Positions 35,801-47,458 of a stretch of 64,000 bases of DNA are shown in pieces. Positions within the stretch are counted from its first letter, which is position 1. Each line of letters begins with the position of its first letter. The position numbers and the translations under genes were made by a program. Under the pieces are notes generated by a model that was given only the letters and a program-made list of their open reading frames with translations, had not been told where the DNA came from and did not search any database. Source of the stretch: Pipra filicauda (taxonomy: Eukaryota > Chordata > Aves > Passeriformes > Pipridae); assembly GCF_003945595.2 (NCBI RefSeq), contig NW_024104757.1, forward strand, positions 177,154-241,153, in the 5' to 3' direction.

Positions 35801-38240
35801 GAGGTTTGTGGGGGGGGAAATAAAAAGCAACCCCGGGAAATAATGAGTTTGAAAGCTTGGCTGGCAAACAGCTAAATTGGAGGAGGAGGAGGAGGGTGAG
35901 GAGTGTGGGAAAGGGGTTGTGTCCACACAGGGACAGGCTCTGGGATGCAGGACCTGAACCTTGGATGCTTCGAAATGGAAGGGACTAAAGTCCCAGGCAA
36001 AGCTCTGTCCGTGCTTGGAGCATCCACATCATCCAGGCTTCTGAAGAAAGTCCTTGCAAGTCCCAGCTGTGTCTCTGGGGACTCTTCCAAGGGTGTCTGC
36101 TCAGTGGATTTTAGAAAGCCAGGCTGGTGATCCCCAAATCATCAGTCACTCCTAAAAACCTCATCTGTGGCTGTGGCTGTGGCTGGACCAGCCATCACGA
36201 AAGGCAAATGAAACAAAATTTCTGGGAACTTTGCTGCGTTTCGTTACAAATTATTTAATTCCTCCCTGCAAAAATACAGGAGCGATTTCCATTGCAAATG
36301 ATCTCGTTTCCCAGGGAGGAAGCCCGAGACGCCGGCAGCGAAAAGGCAGCCTTGAAATTCAGGGTTTCAAATGCAAAACTTGTTTTGTTTGGTTTTTTTT
36401 TTTTTTTTCCCCGAAGTCGTTAAAAAGTTAATTCGACGGCGCTTCCCAGGAATAGAAAAGCTGAGGCAGGGGAAGAAAATCGGCTGGAATGGCAGATCCT
36501 GGTGCCTGAGCATCCCAGCCCAGGGTCTGGTACTCACTGATGGAGCCCGGCAGCACCTTCCTGTCCCTGCAGCCAGGCTGTGCTGAGCCCTGCCTGCACC
36601 CCTGCCTGCACCCCTGCCTGCTCCCCTGGCTCTCCCTGCCCGGCACCTTCCCTCCTGAAGCTGCTCCTGCTGCCAGCCGTGGTGCCAGGAGCTGCCCAGT
36701 GAATCCCAGGGAATCAGGAATCGCCGGGCTGAGGAACAGGCTCCGGCCAGCTGGTTCAGAGAGACATTTTTTCAGGGCTCAGGGAAAGTGCCATTATTAA
36801 AGTGAGCATGCTGATTGCAGACAGCTCCCAATTCATCACTGTGACAGTGACAAACACGGCCTGGGGTTATGCAGTTGACTAAAGAGAATTCTCCAGCTTT
36901 ACATTTTTAATGCTCCTCTCTCCCATTTTCTCTCTGCTGCAGCCAGAGTTTTATCCGAGAAAGGATCTTCTCCCCTGAATAGAAAGGGCAGCAACGGGGC
37001 TGTGGAGCATGCCCGGCCCTTGCAAATCAGCCAGGGCCTCTGTCAGCGCTGCCCAAGCCAGTTCATTTATTTTTTAATTATTCCTTGCTCCTTCAGGATC
37101 CTTTTTCCACCTTTTCAAGAAGAACAGGAGCGTCGGCCTCAGCTGGGCTGCCTCCATTCTCCGGGGCTCATTCATCATTGTCCCCTGCCTGAATGGGAGG
37201 CAGAGGGTCAGCCTGAAAAGCCTCCGTGGTACAAGCTCCTCTAAATATATCAATAGGTGCCTAATGGACGTTGGGGTCCCAGCCAGACCGCCCAGGCTCT
37301 CAGGGAGCCTTTGTGTCTGCGTGGGGGGGACAGCCGGGACGGGCACGGCCAGATTTGGGGTGGCACGGGGCACCCCTGGGGGGGTCTGGGGTTTGCCTGG
37401 TTGATGTGGGCGGTGTTGAACAGCAGGGATGGTGCTGTGGGGATGGTGGGGGTGCCCTGCCCGGGCGAGGGAAGCATTTAAAAACCCCGGGTGAGGTGGT
37501 GCTGGACCAGACGCCCGTATGCCCACCCAAAACAGGCTCCCCCTCCCCATCGCCCCTTCCCCGTGCTCTGCTCCAGCTGGAGCCGTGCAAACCCGGGAGG
37601 GCTCAGGGGTGGGAGCTGAGCGCCCCCCCCCCCCCCAAAAACCCCCCCTACCAGCCGTTCCCTCCAAAATCCCATTCTCAGGCTGGCAACAAAAAAAGCA
37701 GCAGCACAAAGGCAGAGCCGGGACCTGCCGCTATGCCGGGAAGCCATTCAGAACGGGAGGCTCATTAAAGAGCCCGTGGTCATTATTTGTGAGCTCCAGA
37801 GGTAGAGCCTGATTTAATTTGGGAGCTCCCAGACAGGTACCCAGATGGCTGGGGACGGGGGGCAGCGGCAGGAGTGAATTAAAGGGGATGTTTCTGGCTT
37901 TGTGCTGCAGCTGGGCCCCCTTGGAAAGCGGGGAAGTGGAAAGGCAGGGATGTGGCATCACCCCCTGCACCGTCACCGCTGGTGGGGGGCTCGTGGGGGG
38001 CCACGGACCCCACCTGCTTTGGCTTTTTTCCCAGTGGTTAATTCCCTCCCATTTGGCCCTGCTGGGAATTAGGGCTGCTCCAAACTCCAGTGGGGGAGCC
38101 CCCCTGCTCCCCACGGGGTTGGAGGGCCGTGGTGCTGAGGATGTGCCTTGCTGGGCACTGTAGGGCCGGGCACAGCTCCCTCTGAGCACCAGCACTGCCT
38201 GTTCTGGGCCAAAATCAGGGCTGCAAACTGTGCAAATCTT
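35801..38240. other. Intergenic or intronic
   Basis: Includes a T run at 36395-36408, a triplicated 12-base unit 'ctgcctgcaccc' at about 36590-36622, poly-C at 37621-37637 and an AT-rich stretch at 36780-36960. A pyrimidine tract ends in 'tctgctgcag' near 36942, an acceptor-like site with no convincing downstream exon. Confidence 0.4.
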
Positions 38241-38399
38241 ATCCAGAGAAGCTGTGGCTGCCCCATCCCTGGAAGTGTCCAAGGCTGGACAGGCCTTGGA
38301 ACCACCTGGGCTAGTGGAAGGTGTCCCTGCCCATGGCAGGGGTTGGAGGGGGATGAGCTTTAAGGTCCCTCCCAACCCCAAACCAGGCTGGGATTCTGT
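38241..38399 (+). mobile_element. CR1 LINE fragment, 3' end
   Basis: Sense-orientation CR1 tail: 'agagaagctgtggctgcccc', 'ctggaagtgtccaaggc', 'gtgtccctgcccatggc', 'gagctttaaggtccctcc' and a terminal 'ggattctgtt'. Confidence 0.93.
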
Positions 38400-39006
38400 T
38401 TTTCCTGCGAAAAGCTAAAAATTAAAGCAGGGAGCAAACGAAGGTCTCGCTTCAGACGGAATTTCTGCGAGGATTTGTTATTTATTTAAAAACCCCCAGC
38501 CTTTCATTTGCATAATTACATTTTGCAGCTGTTGGGCCATCATGTGGGCTGTGCTTTGGGGCATTATTTTATCTGCTGGAAACGGACACAAAGAGAGGGA
38601 ACTGGGAGAGCTCAGCTGAGGCTCTTTGTGCCAGAACCTTTGGTGCTGCCCCCGTGCCGGGGCTGTCCCAGGGCTCCTCACCTCCCAGGCCCTCCATATG
38701 CACCAGGAGCTGCAAGCTGTCCCCACGTCTGTCCTGATTGTTCCCTGGGAGAGGGGCTGGGGGGGGGGAGTTTTAATCTCCTTGCCTTTGGCTGGCTGGG
38801 GAATTTGGGAGAGCGTGGCTGGGGGCTCCGGGGAGGGAGGAGGGGGGAGATGTGCCCTGGTACAGGGAAATTTTCCGGGTTTGTGGTTCTGGGGGGTCTG
38901 TTTTACACCCTCCATCCTGCCTGTGCATCCCCAGGAGCTGCCCTGACTCCTCTCCCTGTCCCCATCCAGGTGTCCCGGGGGTGCTCCTGAGCCTCTCCTG
39001 CTCCAG
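38400..39006. other. Unique DNA upstream of the micropeptide ORF
   Basis: The part from 38400 to 38590 is AT-rich with an octamer 'atttgcat' near 38506 and may be regulatory. The rest is GC-rich and ends in a pyrimidine tract 'cctctcctgctccag' that forms a plausible splice acceptor with AG at 39005-39006. Confidence 0.35.
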
Positions 39007-39009
39007 GTG

Positions 39010-39111
39010 ATGCCCCAGTTCACCTTCGCTTGCTTCTGCGGGCTCCATGGCTTCTGCAAGATGAAGAGGAAGAAAGAAGAGGCCAGTGCACAGCAGGAGA
39101 CGGCCGTGTGA
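39010..39111 (+). CDS. Candidate 33-residue Cys-rich micropeptide, possibly the BLACAT1 ORF
   Basis: A short frame of 33 codons plus TGA, too short for ordinary ORF calling. The peptide is hydrophobic and cysteine-rich at the front (C8, C10 and C16 within 'ACFCGLHGFC'), then strongly basic (K17 to K22, 'KMKRKK'), then acidic and Gln-rich, and ends Thr-Ala-Val, which fits a class I PDZ-binding C terminus. This layout suggests a peptide held at a membrane by cysteine acylation and basic charge, but that is inference. The ATG lies three bases after a good splice acceptor (AG at 39005-39006, preceded by a pyrimidine tract), so the exon would start 'gtgATG'. The ATG context is weak, with no purine-rich Kozak match beyond the G at -3. 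It lies on the miR-135 strand between miR-135 and KLHDC8A, where human has BLACAT1 within the LEMD1 locus; I think the human BLACAT1 peptide is similar but cannot verify it. Random ORFs of this length are common, so composition and position are the only support. Confidence 0.5.
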   Translation: MPQFTFACFCGLHGFCKMKRKKEEASAQQETAV

Positions 39112-42100
39112 GGAGCAGACAGACCCTGCCGAGCTGTGCCTCGGGACCCCGCCCGGCCCCTCGGTACGGCAGCACCGCCGGGGGGCTTTGGGTGCCTCCT
39201 CCTCCTCCTCACCTCTGCAAGGACCTGCCCAGCGGCACCACCTCTGCCCGCCCTGTCTCGGGGGGTCTCGGGGGGCTCAGGGGCCGAGCTGAGGTGTCTG
39301 GGAGGGGAAGAGGAGCCGGGGCTGAGCAGCTGCTCACGGACAGCAGCGGGGGTTGGGGCAGCACAGGGGGGGAGCTGCTTAATCTCCTCTAACACGTTTC
39401 TCCTGCACGTTCTCTCATTTTCTCTTCCCAGACGCCGGTTGTGGCCAGGGGAGAGCCAAGGCACGGGAATGACCTTGCCGGGAGGCAGAAGCAGAGGCTG
39501 GGGGTGTCACCCAGGAGCTGCAGCAATCCCAGCGGGTGCTGAGCCCCCAGCACCCCAGCACTCGGGGTCAGAGGGACCCTGCATCCCAGGGGGATAGAGA
39601 TTTCCCTCCTGGACGAGCCAACCTGCCCTTGCTCTGGCAAATCTCACCAGACAGACCTGGAAAGGGTTTCAAAAGCCGGGGCCAGACCTTGGAGTCCCGG
39701 TCCTGGGCAGGGTCGGCCCCTGGCTGGTAAGTTGTCCTGCTGCTGCAGGACTGGCTGAAGGCAGAAAAGGAGCCGGTTTGGGGCTTGTTTCTCCTTTTAA
39801 AGCCTCAAGCAATTGTCTGTGAGTCCAGGAAGCCATTCTCCGTGCCTCTGCCCTCCTGCTCCCGTGGCTGCAGCACCCTGGGGTGCTCTGGAGGCACCAG
39901 ACACACGGACCCTGCTCGGACCAGTGCAGCCCAGGAGCTCCCACCCCACGGGCAGGGGGTACACCTCGGGGGGTGAGCCCACCCCCTGCACCCCTGGGCC
40001 ATGAGGCTCAGCAGGAGGTTGTTCTCTTCTGGTGAACAGGACCAAATTCCTGAGCTTGGGGCACCTGAGATCCATTCCAGGGACATGTTCTCCAGGGCAG
40101 AAATCCTTAAATTCTTCCATACTGCGCTTCCCTCCTCCCTGTGGAGACCCTCTGAGCCTGGGGCCAAAAGCAGTGCCCAGGACTGCTGGGCAGGAGCTGC
40201 TCTTCCCCAGGGTTAGTCCTGCTCCTGCCACCACCTTTCCTGTGGTGGCCGTGCCCAGGGACCCCCTTTCCCCCCTACCCTGTCCCTCTGTCCTTCCCAC
40301 CCTCTGCTAAAGCCATACAGGAGCCCCCTGCATGCTGTGCCTTCCCGAGGGCTCTCAGGCAAACATTCCCACTGGGATACCCTCCAGACAGCCCCAGGAT
40401 CTGCACATGGGAAAGCTGGTGAGTGTTGGTGAGCCAGGGACTCCCAGGGTTTGGGTCTGGGTGACAGGTCCCCCATCCCTGAACACACCCAGGGTTTGGG
40501 TCTCAGTGCCCAGTTCCCTGTCCCTGAACACACCCAGCATTCCCATCCAGGCACCAGCAGCTCCCATTTGCTGGAGAGCAGCAGGGACAGCCCCTGGAAA
40601 GGGAAAATGCTTGGGGGCAGCTGGTCAGCACAGGGGAGTGTTGACTTTTAGACCCCTGAGGAGACCCCACCATGGGGGATGAGCACACTTGGAGCACAAA
40701 TCCTCCTCTGTGATTAAGAGGCTTGACCTTTCCAGGGTTTTCCCAGTGCTCCCAGACCCACACTCGGCCAACAGAGCTGTCTGTGCCACTGACAGCTCCC
40801 TTGGGAGCAGATTTGTTGGCTCAGCCAACATCCAGGACCAACACGGCTGTTATTTTATTTTCTTATCCAAAGGATTTAGCACGAAACCCTGAGCTTGGCC
40901 AGAAGCACCAATAACAACCCAAGGTGCAGCTGAGGAGCTTTAAATCCTCCCTGCTGGGTGCCTGTTTCCTGGGAAAGCAGCTGGCTGGGGTGGGATGTGC
41001 TGGGAGGTGGGACACGGGCAGGGGGCCACGGGCTGTGCGTGGTCTGTGTGTGTCACACCCGGGCTGGGGCAGCTCAGGACACTTTGCTCTTTCCCCTCTT
41101 TAATCCCGAGCTCTGTGAGCTGTGGGATCCAGGGCTGCAGCCCCCCAGCAGCGTTCCCAGGTGGGTATTTCCCAGCTGGACTCCAGGTTTTGGCACGGAA
41201 GAGGGCACACAGTGACACGTGAGGTGACACGTGAGGGAGCAGCCAGTCCAGCTGCCCTGTCACTGGTCACCACCGAGCCCAGCAGGTTCCAGCCTGGTTA
41301 ATGCTGATGCTCCCACGTTTTGGCTTGGTTGGGGGACGCAGGGGAGGTCCCTGCTAATGATCTGAGCAGGCATCACCCTGTGAGAGCAGCAGGGCAGGCT
41401 CCAGGGAGAGCACCCAGAGCAGAGGTTTGGAGGAAAATCATGGAAAAGCATCCATCTGTGCTCAGATGGAACTAAATCATTGCTGAGGGGTGAGGAAGAG
41501 TGGCCCAGTTCATTTTTGTGCGAGCTGTGCTGCTGAACCTCTTGGATCACAGAGCCAGGGTGGTGCTGAGGATGTGCAGCTATGGAGGTTCTGTGTCTCT
41601 GGAGCAGCACTGGGGAGGAGGCTGGAGCTGGGGAGGGGCTTCCAGTTCTCCCAGTTGCAGTGGGAGTCCCCCAGGCTGGGCTGGGATGAGCTGTCTCGAA
41701 TATTCCTGTCTCCAGAGAGGGGTTCCCAAGCCCGGGGTTTAATGAACGTAGCACGTAAAACTGAGACAGGCAGACACTCGCCCACACCCATTATATGTGC
41801 ATTGAAAAACACGAGGAAAAATGACCCAGGAGCCGTGTGAGCGTTAAAGCACTCGAGCTTCAGCAGTTATTTTTGAAGAGAATTTCCCACCTCCCTGGGT
41901 GGATGCAGCTCTCTCGAAGCAACAATATGTTTTCCACCGTGTCTCCGAGCGAGATGGTTTGCTCCTGGATTGACCTCTATTGTGTTCATAAACGGCTCGT
42001 GGTGCTTTTTTGACTCCCCCCCCCCCCGTCAGAATGACTTGACCTCCAGATTTACGGCTGAAGGTCTCGTCGTCCACGCGTTGTTTTCCCACCAGACTGC

Positions 42101-43379
42101 AGCCTGATTTTTTTTTGCTTTTCTGGAGCGAATCTGCCAAGAACTGAGCATCCCCCACCCTGCCCCGAGCCCCTCGGAGCCCCCCCATCCTCCCACTGCC
42201 AAATCTGCAGTGGGCAAAAGCAAATGGGTTTTGTTTCTCTCTTTCCCGTGGCGGCGTTTTAATAGGGCAGCGTCTGCTCGGAGCCTGCGAGGGCTGGGGC
42301 GTGACAGCTCCTGTCACAGAACACTCTCTCCCCGTCTCCTTCTCTCTTCCCCCACGTTTGCACAACCCCTGGCATTTTTATAAGCTCGGGGTTTGCTTAT
42401 TTTCCAGGATTTCCTCTTGCTCTCCTGCCTCTGGCTCTTCCAACCCCACTTTTGCTTCTCCGCTCCAGAGTCCCCTGGAGCTGAGCGATGCTGGAGTAGA
42501 TAAATCTTACTGACTTACTAACCATCATCCAGTAGGTTCCAAGTGCTTTTCCAAGGTTTTTCCATCCTCTGGAGGGAGGAAGGAAGGTGCAGGGACGCCC
42601 CTGGGCTGAGCAGTGAGCTCAGGCTCAGTGAGGCTGCACAAGCCCTCGTGTCCTGGCTGTTCCTGAGCATCCTTGGGGAAAGGGTGCAGCAAGGAGTGAG
42701 GTGTCCTCTCCATCACTAATCCAGCTCGGTGTACAGCTGGAATGTCTGCAAATCCCTGTTCCCTCACACCATGGGTTCCCAGGGTCTCTGGAGAGAGCCT
42801 CCACCTCCACCCCTCCTCAGGGAAAGGAGAGCCCTGCTCCCGAAAGATGCATTTGTTCCCACCAGCAATAATCCTCCTTTAATCCTATTACAGTGAGGAA
42901 GGCATCCAACTTCCCTTGGAGCAGATGATGGGGTGCACAGAGGAGGGGGGCTCCTCTCTCCCTGTGGTGCCTGCCCTGGGTCCCCACTGGGGTTTGGGGG
43001 TGGGTGTCCCACGGCTCGTCCCCTTCCCGTGCACCCCGAGCTTTTCCTGCAGTGCCAAAGAGCTGGAGTGAAGCAACGACACCCCTGGGATGGAGCAGAA
43101 CATCCCCTGGAACGAGGAGCTGCCTGGAACGAGGGGTCAGCTGTGGAGCTGGTGCTGGAGTGTCGGGAAAAAACAGTTTTAATGACCCAAGTGAGCAGAG
43201 CAGGGCCTCGGGCTCGCTCCAAGACAGGCAGTGTGGCCCCCTGGAAATATTGGCTTCCTTGGGAGGGAAGGAAGGAGGGAAAGAGCATCCAGATGTTTAT
43301 TTGCTTGGAAAACAGCCAGGCTGGGGACCAAAACTTGGGGGTAGGGGGTGCAGATCCCTTGGAAGATGGGCTGGGCATG
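39112..43379. other. Possible 3' untranslated or intergenic DNA
   Basis: If the micropeptide transcript is real, its 3' UTR begins here. Seen: a tandem duplication of about 58 bases at 40432-40540 ('cccagggtttgggtct' twice, each followed by 'ccctgaacacaccc'), paired CACGTG motifs at 41216 and 41228, and poly-C at 42017-42027. No other coding sequence is recognised. Confidence 0.35.
40432..40545. repeat. Tandem duplication, about 58-bp unit
   Basis: Two copies of a unit running from 'cccagggtttgggtct' to 'ccctgaacacaccc'. Confidence 0.85.
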
Positions 43380-43384
43380 GAGGG

Positions 43385-43600
43385 ATCCTGGTGACAGATG
43401 GATCCTGGTGTTGGAATTGTGCTGGTGCTGGAGGGATCCTGGTGTTGGAATTTTCCCGGTAAGGGAGGGGTCCTGGTGACTAAGGGGTCCTAGAGACAGA
43501 GGGATCCTGGGTTTGGAGAGATCCTGGTGCTGCAGGGTTCCTGGTGCTGAAGGATTCCTGGTGTTGGAGGGGTCCTGGTGCTGGAGGGGTCCTGTCAGAG
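43385..43600. repeat. Degenerate minisatellite, about 15- to 30-bp unit
   Basis: Repeated 'gatcctggtg' and 'ggtcctggtg' separated by 'ttgga' or 'ctggagg', with about ten imperfect copies. Confidence 0.85.
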
Positions 43601-46137
43601 GAGCGTGCAGGATCTGGTGTGAGCTGCAGGAATGTTTGTGCGCCGAGCTGGAAGGGCACAAGCACCAGCTGTGGGAGGCAAGCCAAGGAGAAACTGCAGC
43701 TTGAACTCTCCATCTGGTAACACATTCTTAAAGGGTTTGCTGGAGACGTGAAAAAGGAGCAGAAAATAACCCTGGGGAGCCCGAGGCAGACGCTCCACAG
43801 CAGGACAGACTCCCACCCAAGCCACGACCTGGAGCTCTGGGCTCACAACGAGCTGTGTTTGCTGCAGGCAGGGCAATCTCTGCATCCTGGGGGGTAGCCA
43901 AGAGAAATCCACTTTTTTCTTTTATTATTATTATTATTTTTTCCCCAGAAGTCACCTGGTCAAAGCCATCCTTTTTGCCCTCCCACGGGCAGGATTTTCT
44001 TCCAGCTCCTCCTGGGCAGTCGGATGACACGGACTGGATGCTCCCAGCCCGTTCCAGCTCACCCCTCCCCGAGCCTTCCTCTAGCTCAAAATTATCTGGG
44101 GCTGCCCCAAAACGCCCCATTTTCCAGAATGTTATTCTGAGGACAAAGCACAGGCAGCTTTGGGCAGCTCCAGGTGGGCACAGGGAAGCTCGTGTTGTTT
44201 TGGGAGAAAATGCTGACCGTGTTCTGTTCCTATTTTTGCACATCAGCAGAGCCTCCCGAGTTCAGGGTTTGCAGCCCTGGCGAGTCCTTGGTGAGGACCT
44301 TCAGATTTAGCTTTGGGCCAAAAAAAAAAACAACCCAAAAAGAAACCAAACAAAAAAAAAACCCAGGGAAGTTGGTGCAACCCAAAGTGTATTTCTTGAA
44401 TGTAACTTTATTTTTGCACGAGGATTCGTGGTGGTGACCACGTGATGGACTTTAATACTTGGGATTAATCACTGCTCTGCAGTTTATTACAAGGTGTGGG
44501 TCGAGTTCGACCCTTGTTTTATGCCAGTGTGAACCCAGAGAGACAATCTGACACTGAGGTGTCTGCAGAAATACTAATTAAACAGAAATGAGCTTGGACT
44601 GGACCCCAACACTCAGATTTCTCCTGTTTCTCCAGATTTTTCCTATGCAAAACCACCACCAACCAACCAGCACAAGCAGGCAAAGGCAGGCTCACAGCAG
44701 GTCCTGAGTCAACAAAGCCCTGCCTAAATCTAAGTGTTTGCTTTGGGATTTTGCTCCAGCCAATAAATTTTCCTGATTCCACCCGAAATAAACCCGTATC
44801 GATCCCTGACAAAGAGGGAAAGGCACAGAACCATCCTTGCAACATCCCCCTAATGCTGCCTAACAGGGATCAGAGCATTAAACCTCTTGGTGTTGTCCTT
44901 TTTTTTTTTTTTCCCACTGCCTGGATTTCATCAGGAAGGGACCTGTTCCTCAGGAGTTTCCCGGCCCCAGGAGCCATAGAAAAACAGTACTGTACGTTTG
45001 GGAAAATAAATGTGGCATTTGTAAATAAACACACACACGTCTCTACGCACAGAGCAGAGCACTTCCCGTGGGAATTCCTATGCTAGAGGAATATATGAGT
45101 TAAACAAATAAATAAAGAATGTTTATAAGGATATTTAGAGTGTGGATTTTCGAGCCATTTGGAGATCAGGGTTTTTGCTACAGGACAAGCTTCCTCCTTT
45201 CCTCAACTGGTTCTTCAAAACACCCCAAAATACACCTTCCAGAGGCCTGTATTCCCGGTGTTTGGAAGTGGGTTTGATGTGGGGAGGGCACAGTGGCATT
45301 AAGGCATAAATCAGCCCCACAACGATGCCCTTCAGTCCCGGGGCAGCAGGAAGACTCCCAGCTGAGGGCTTTTGAAGTCAGATGGAAAAAACCCACATTT
45401 ATTTGAGTAATTATTGGGCTTGTTAAGGAGCCTCGCTGGCCGGGGTTCAGCCCGAGGGGAGGGAGCACCCGAGGGGAGGGAGCATCGTTTTCCTGGAGGA
45501 TTTTCCTACAACACCCATCGTCTCCCGGGATATTCCCCCTTCCCGCAGCCCTGCAGCAGGATTTGGCCCGGGGGGGAATCTCCCTGAGCTGCTGGGGGGA
45601 ACAGGGGAGGGACGCCGGGAGCATCCGTGTCCTCGGGGAAGGGATCAGGAAAACTCTGGAGCGGAGGCGATGGAGATGGATCCCTTTTGGCTCTTCCCGG
45701 GTATCCCGGAGCTGCGAATCCCCCCGAGCCCGGCGGCCGCTGCTGTGACAAGGCTGTAAATTAGAGATGAGCATCGCGGCTGTGCTTTGAGACTCGCCTA
45801 TTGATCCGTCTCCTCCTGCTTGGTATTCCAGGGGGTTTGTCCGGCTCCATCTGCACTCGGAGCCGGCGCTTTTCCCATCCCAACTGTCCGAGCACGCCGG
45901 GAAGCAGCTGGAATAAACCGGATTTACGAGACCCCTCCGGGGTGGGTTTTATTCTGTGCAGAAGGGTTTGGTGGGATTGTGGTGGGAGACAAGGAGAGAT
46001 GGAGTTCCCTAATCCTGTTCCCACCAATCCAGCTGTGTGCAGCTGGAGAGTCCTGCTGCAAATCCACTCATTTACACACGCACAGAGACGGTGCAAAGCA
46101 GAAGCTGCTGTGAAATCGAGTGCTGGCATCTCGGGTA
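43601..46137. other. Mixed DNA with a probable transcript 3' end
   Basis: Includes a (TTA)n tract at about 43920-43938 and A-rich runs at 44320-44360. From 44380 to 45130 the sequence is AT-rich like a vertebrate 3' UTR and ends with several poly(A) signals (listed). A short repeat 'gaggggagggagca' occurs twice at about 45453-45484. Confidence 0.35.
45005..45116 (+). terminator. Cluster of poly(A) signals, possible + strand transcript 3' end
   Basis: AATAAA hexamers occur at about 45005 and 45023 and overlapping at 45107-45112 and 45111-45116, followed by the TG-containing 'gaatgtttataagg'. The local composition is AT-rich within a GC-rich region. A transcript from the miR-135 or micropeptide locus could end here. 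AT-rich DNA produces AATAAA by chance, so support is weak. Confidence 0.35.
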
Positions 46138-46262
46138 AAATTTACTAAGTATAAAAATAACATATAATATAAATATAAAAATTCTACAAAATATATACAT
46201 TATATATGAATTAGAAATAGATATAAGAATACATATATAAAATATTTATAGATATATGTATT
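46138..46262. repeat. AT-rich low-complexity tract
   Basis: About 125 bases almost entirely of A and T with 'atata' and 'tataaaaat' words, directly upstream of a CR1. Confidence 0.9.
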
Positions 46263-46324
46263 TTCTATCCAGGGTGACCATGGTTATAAACAAGGTGACA
46301 CTCATAGGGGCAGTCAAAGTGAAC

Positions 46325-46620
46325 TTTCATGGAATCATGGGAGAGTTTGGGTTGGAAGGGACCTTCCAGACACCCCCCTTGCCATGGGCAGGGACACCTT
46401 CCACTAGCCCAGGTGGCTCCAAGCTCTGTCCAGCCTGGCCTTGGACACTTCCAGGGATCCAGGGGCAGCCACAGCTTCTCTGGGCAACCTGTGCCAGGGC
46501 CTCCCCACCCTCCACAAAGAATTTCTTCCATATATTGAACCTAAACTTCCCCTCTGTCAGTTTGAAGCCATTCCCCCTTGTCCTGCCCTTCCATGCCATG
46601 TTAGAAGTCCCTCTCCAGGT
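46325..46620 (-). mobile_element. CR1 LINE fragment, 3' end
   Basis: Begins 'catggaatcatgggagag', then 'gggttggaagggacctt', 'gccatgggcagggacacc', 'cttggacacttccaggg' and 'ccattcccccttgtcctg'. Confidence 0.94.
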
Positions 46621-47116
46621 TGCTTGCAGGCCCCTTCTCTGCCAGAAGCACATCGAAATAAGCAGCAAAAGAACGGCTGAGAACGGCCCAACTCATCGCA
46701 CGCCACGGGCCGCTCTCCCTGCGCGGGCCCTTTAAAAGAGGCGTGGCCGGGGCCGGGACAAACCAGAGCGGGGCGGGGGGGGGGATCGCTCCTCCCCGCC
46801 ACCGGAGCGCGCAGGTGGGCGCCCCCAGGCGGCGCCGGGACACCCCTCCCGGGGGGCAGTGGTACAGCCCAGGCGCGGGGTGGGGCGTGGCCAGCGGGGC
46901 GGGCGGATTGGAAACCGTTGAGGCGGCAGGGGGGGGGGGACGAGGAGGCGGCTGCGGCTCCAACGGGCCGGGCCGGGGAGTCCCGGGAGATGGAGATTCC
47001 CGGGAGCGGGAGGTTCCCGCTGAGGGGGGAGCCCCGCGCGGGTCGATCCCGGCGGCGGTTTGCGGGAATGGGCGGCGCGCAGGCTCTTGCAGGAAGGGCG
47101 GAGGTGGCGCTGCCGG

Positions 47117-47188
47117 GACCTCGTGGCGCAACGGTAGCGCGTCTGACTCCAGATCAGAAGGCTGCGTGTTCGAATCACGTCGGGGTCA
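47117..47188 (+). tRNA. tRNA-Trp (anticodon CCA)
   Basis: A 72-base cytosolic tRNA with all four arms. The acceptor stem pairs 'gacctcg' with 'cggggtc' (one G-T pair), and the discriminator base is A at 47188. The anticodon stem is 'tctga' with 'tcaga', and the loop 'ctccaga' places CCA at 47149-47151. The T arm is 'gcgtg' with 'cacgt' around loop 'ttcgaat' at 47169-47175, which also holds the Pol III B box. CCA is not encoded and there is no intron, both normal for vertebrate tRNA-Trp. The sequence is intact and closely matches human tRNA-Trp, so it is likely functional and not a pseudogene. It stands alone, with no second tRNA recognised in the window. Confidence 0.98.
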
Positions 47189-47209
47189 CGGCGGCCCTGG
47201 GGGGCTCCC

Positions 47210-47214
47210 TTTTT
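47210..47214 (+). terminator. Pol III terminator of tRNA-Trp
   Basis: A run of five T residues, 22 bases after the mature 3' end, the usual RNA polymerase III stop. Confidence 0.85.
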
Positions 47215-47419
47215 CACCGCGCGCGGCAGATTTTGGGGTGGCACAGGGGGGTCGGGTGATGGGGACGCGCTGGGAACTGGGGGGAACCCCTGCTCCCTCC
47301 TGCGCTCTAATTTTTGCCCCCAGGGCGCCGCATCGTCCAGGGGATCGGGGTTGGATTGAAAGAGTGGGTTTGGGTTGGATATTTGGGGAGAAATTATTCC
47401 CTGTCAGGGCGCTGGGATG

Positions 47420-47458
47420 GAATTCCCAGAGAAGCTGTGGCTGCCCCATCCCTGGAAT
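47420..47458 (+). mobile_element. CR1 fragment, short, head-to-head with the next
   Basis: Contains 'agagaagctgtggctgcccc' and 'atccctggaa' in sense orientation, then switches abruptly to the opposite orientation at about 47459. Confidence 0.8.

Larger units (their letters stand above)
46690..47260 (+). promoter_or_regulatory. CpG-rich island containing the tRNA-Trp gene
   Basis: CpG-dense DNA around and mainly upstream of the tRNA, with G and C runs and a 'ggggcgggg' Sp1-type box near 46774. tRNA genes are driven by internal A and B boxes, so the island may mark a separate Pol II promoter or simply an open, methylation-free tRNA locus. Large overlapping open frames on both strands lack domains and run through the tRNA, so I reject them as coding. 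Confidence 0.5.

Noticed and set aside
38478..39464. 328-codon - strand frame opposite the micropeptide
   Set aside because: It has a low-complexity Pro/Arg/Ser composition with no domain. The sense-strand peptide has better context.
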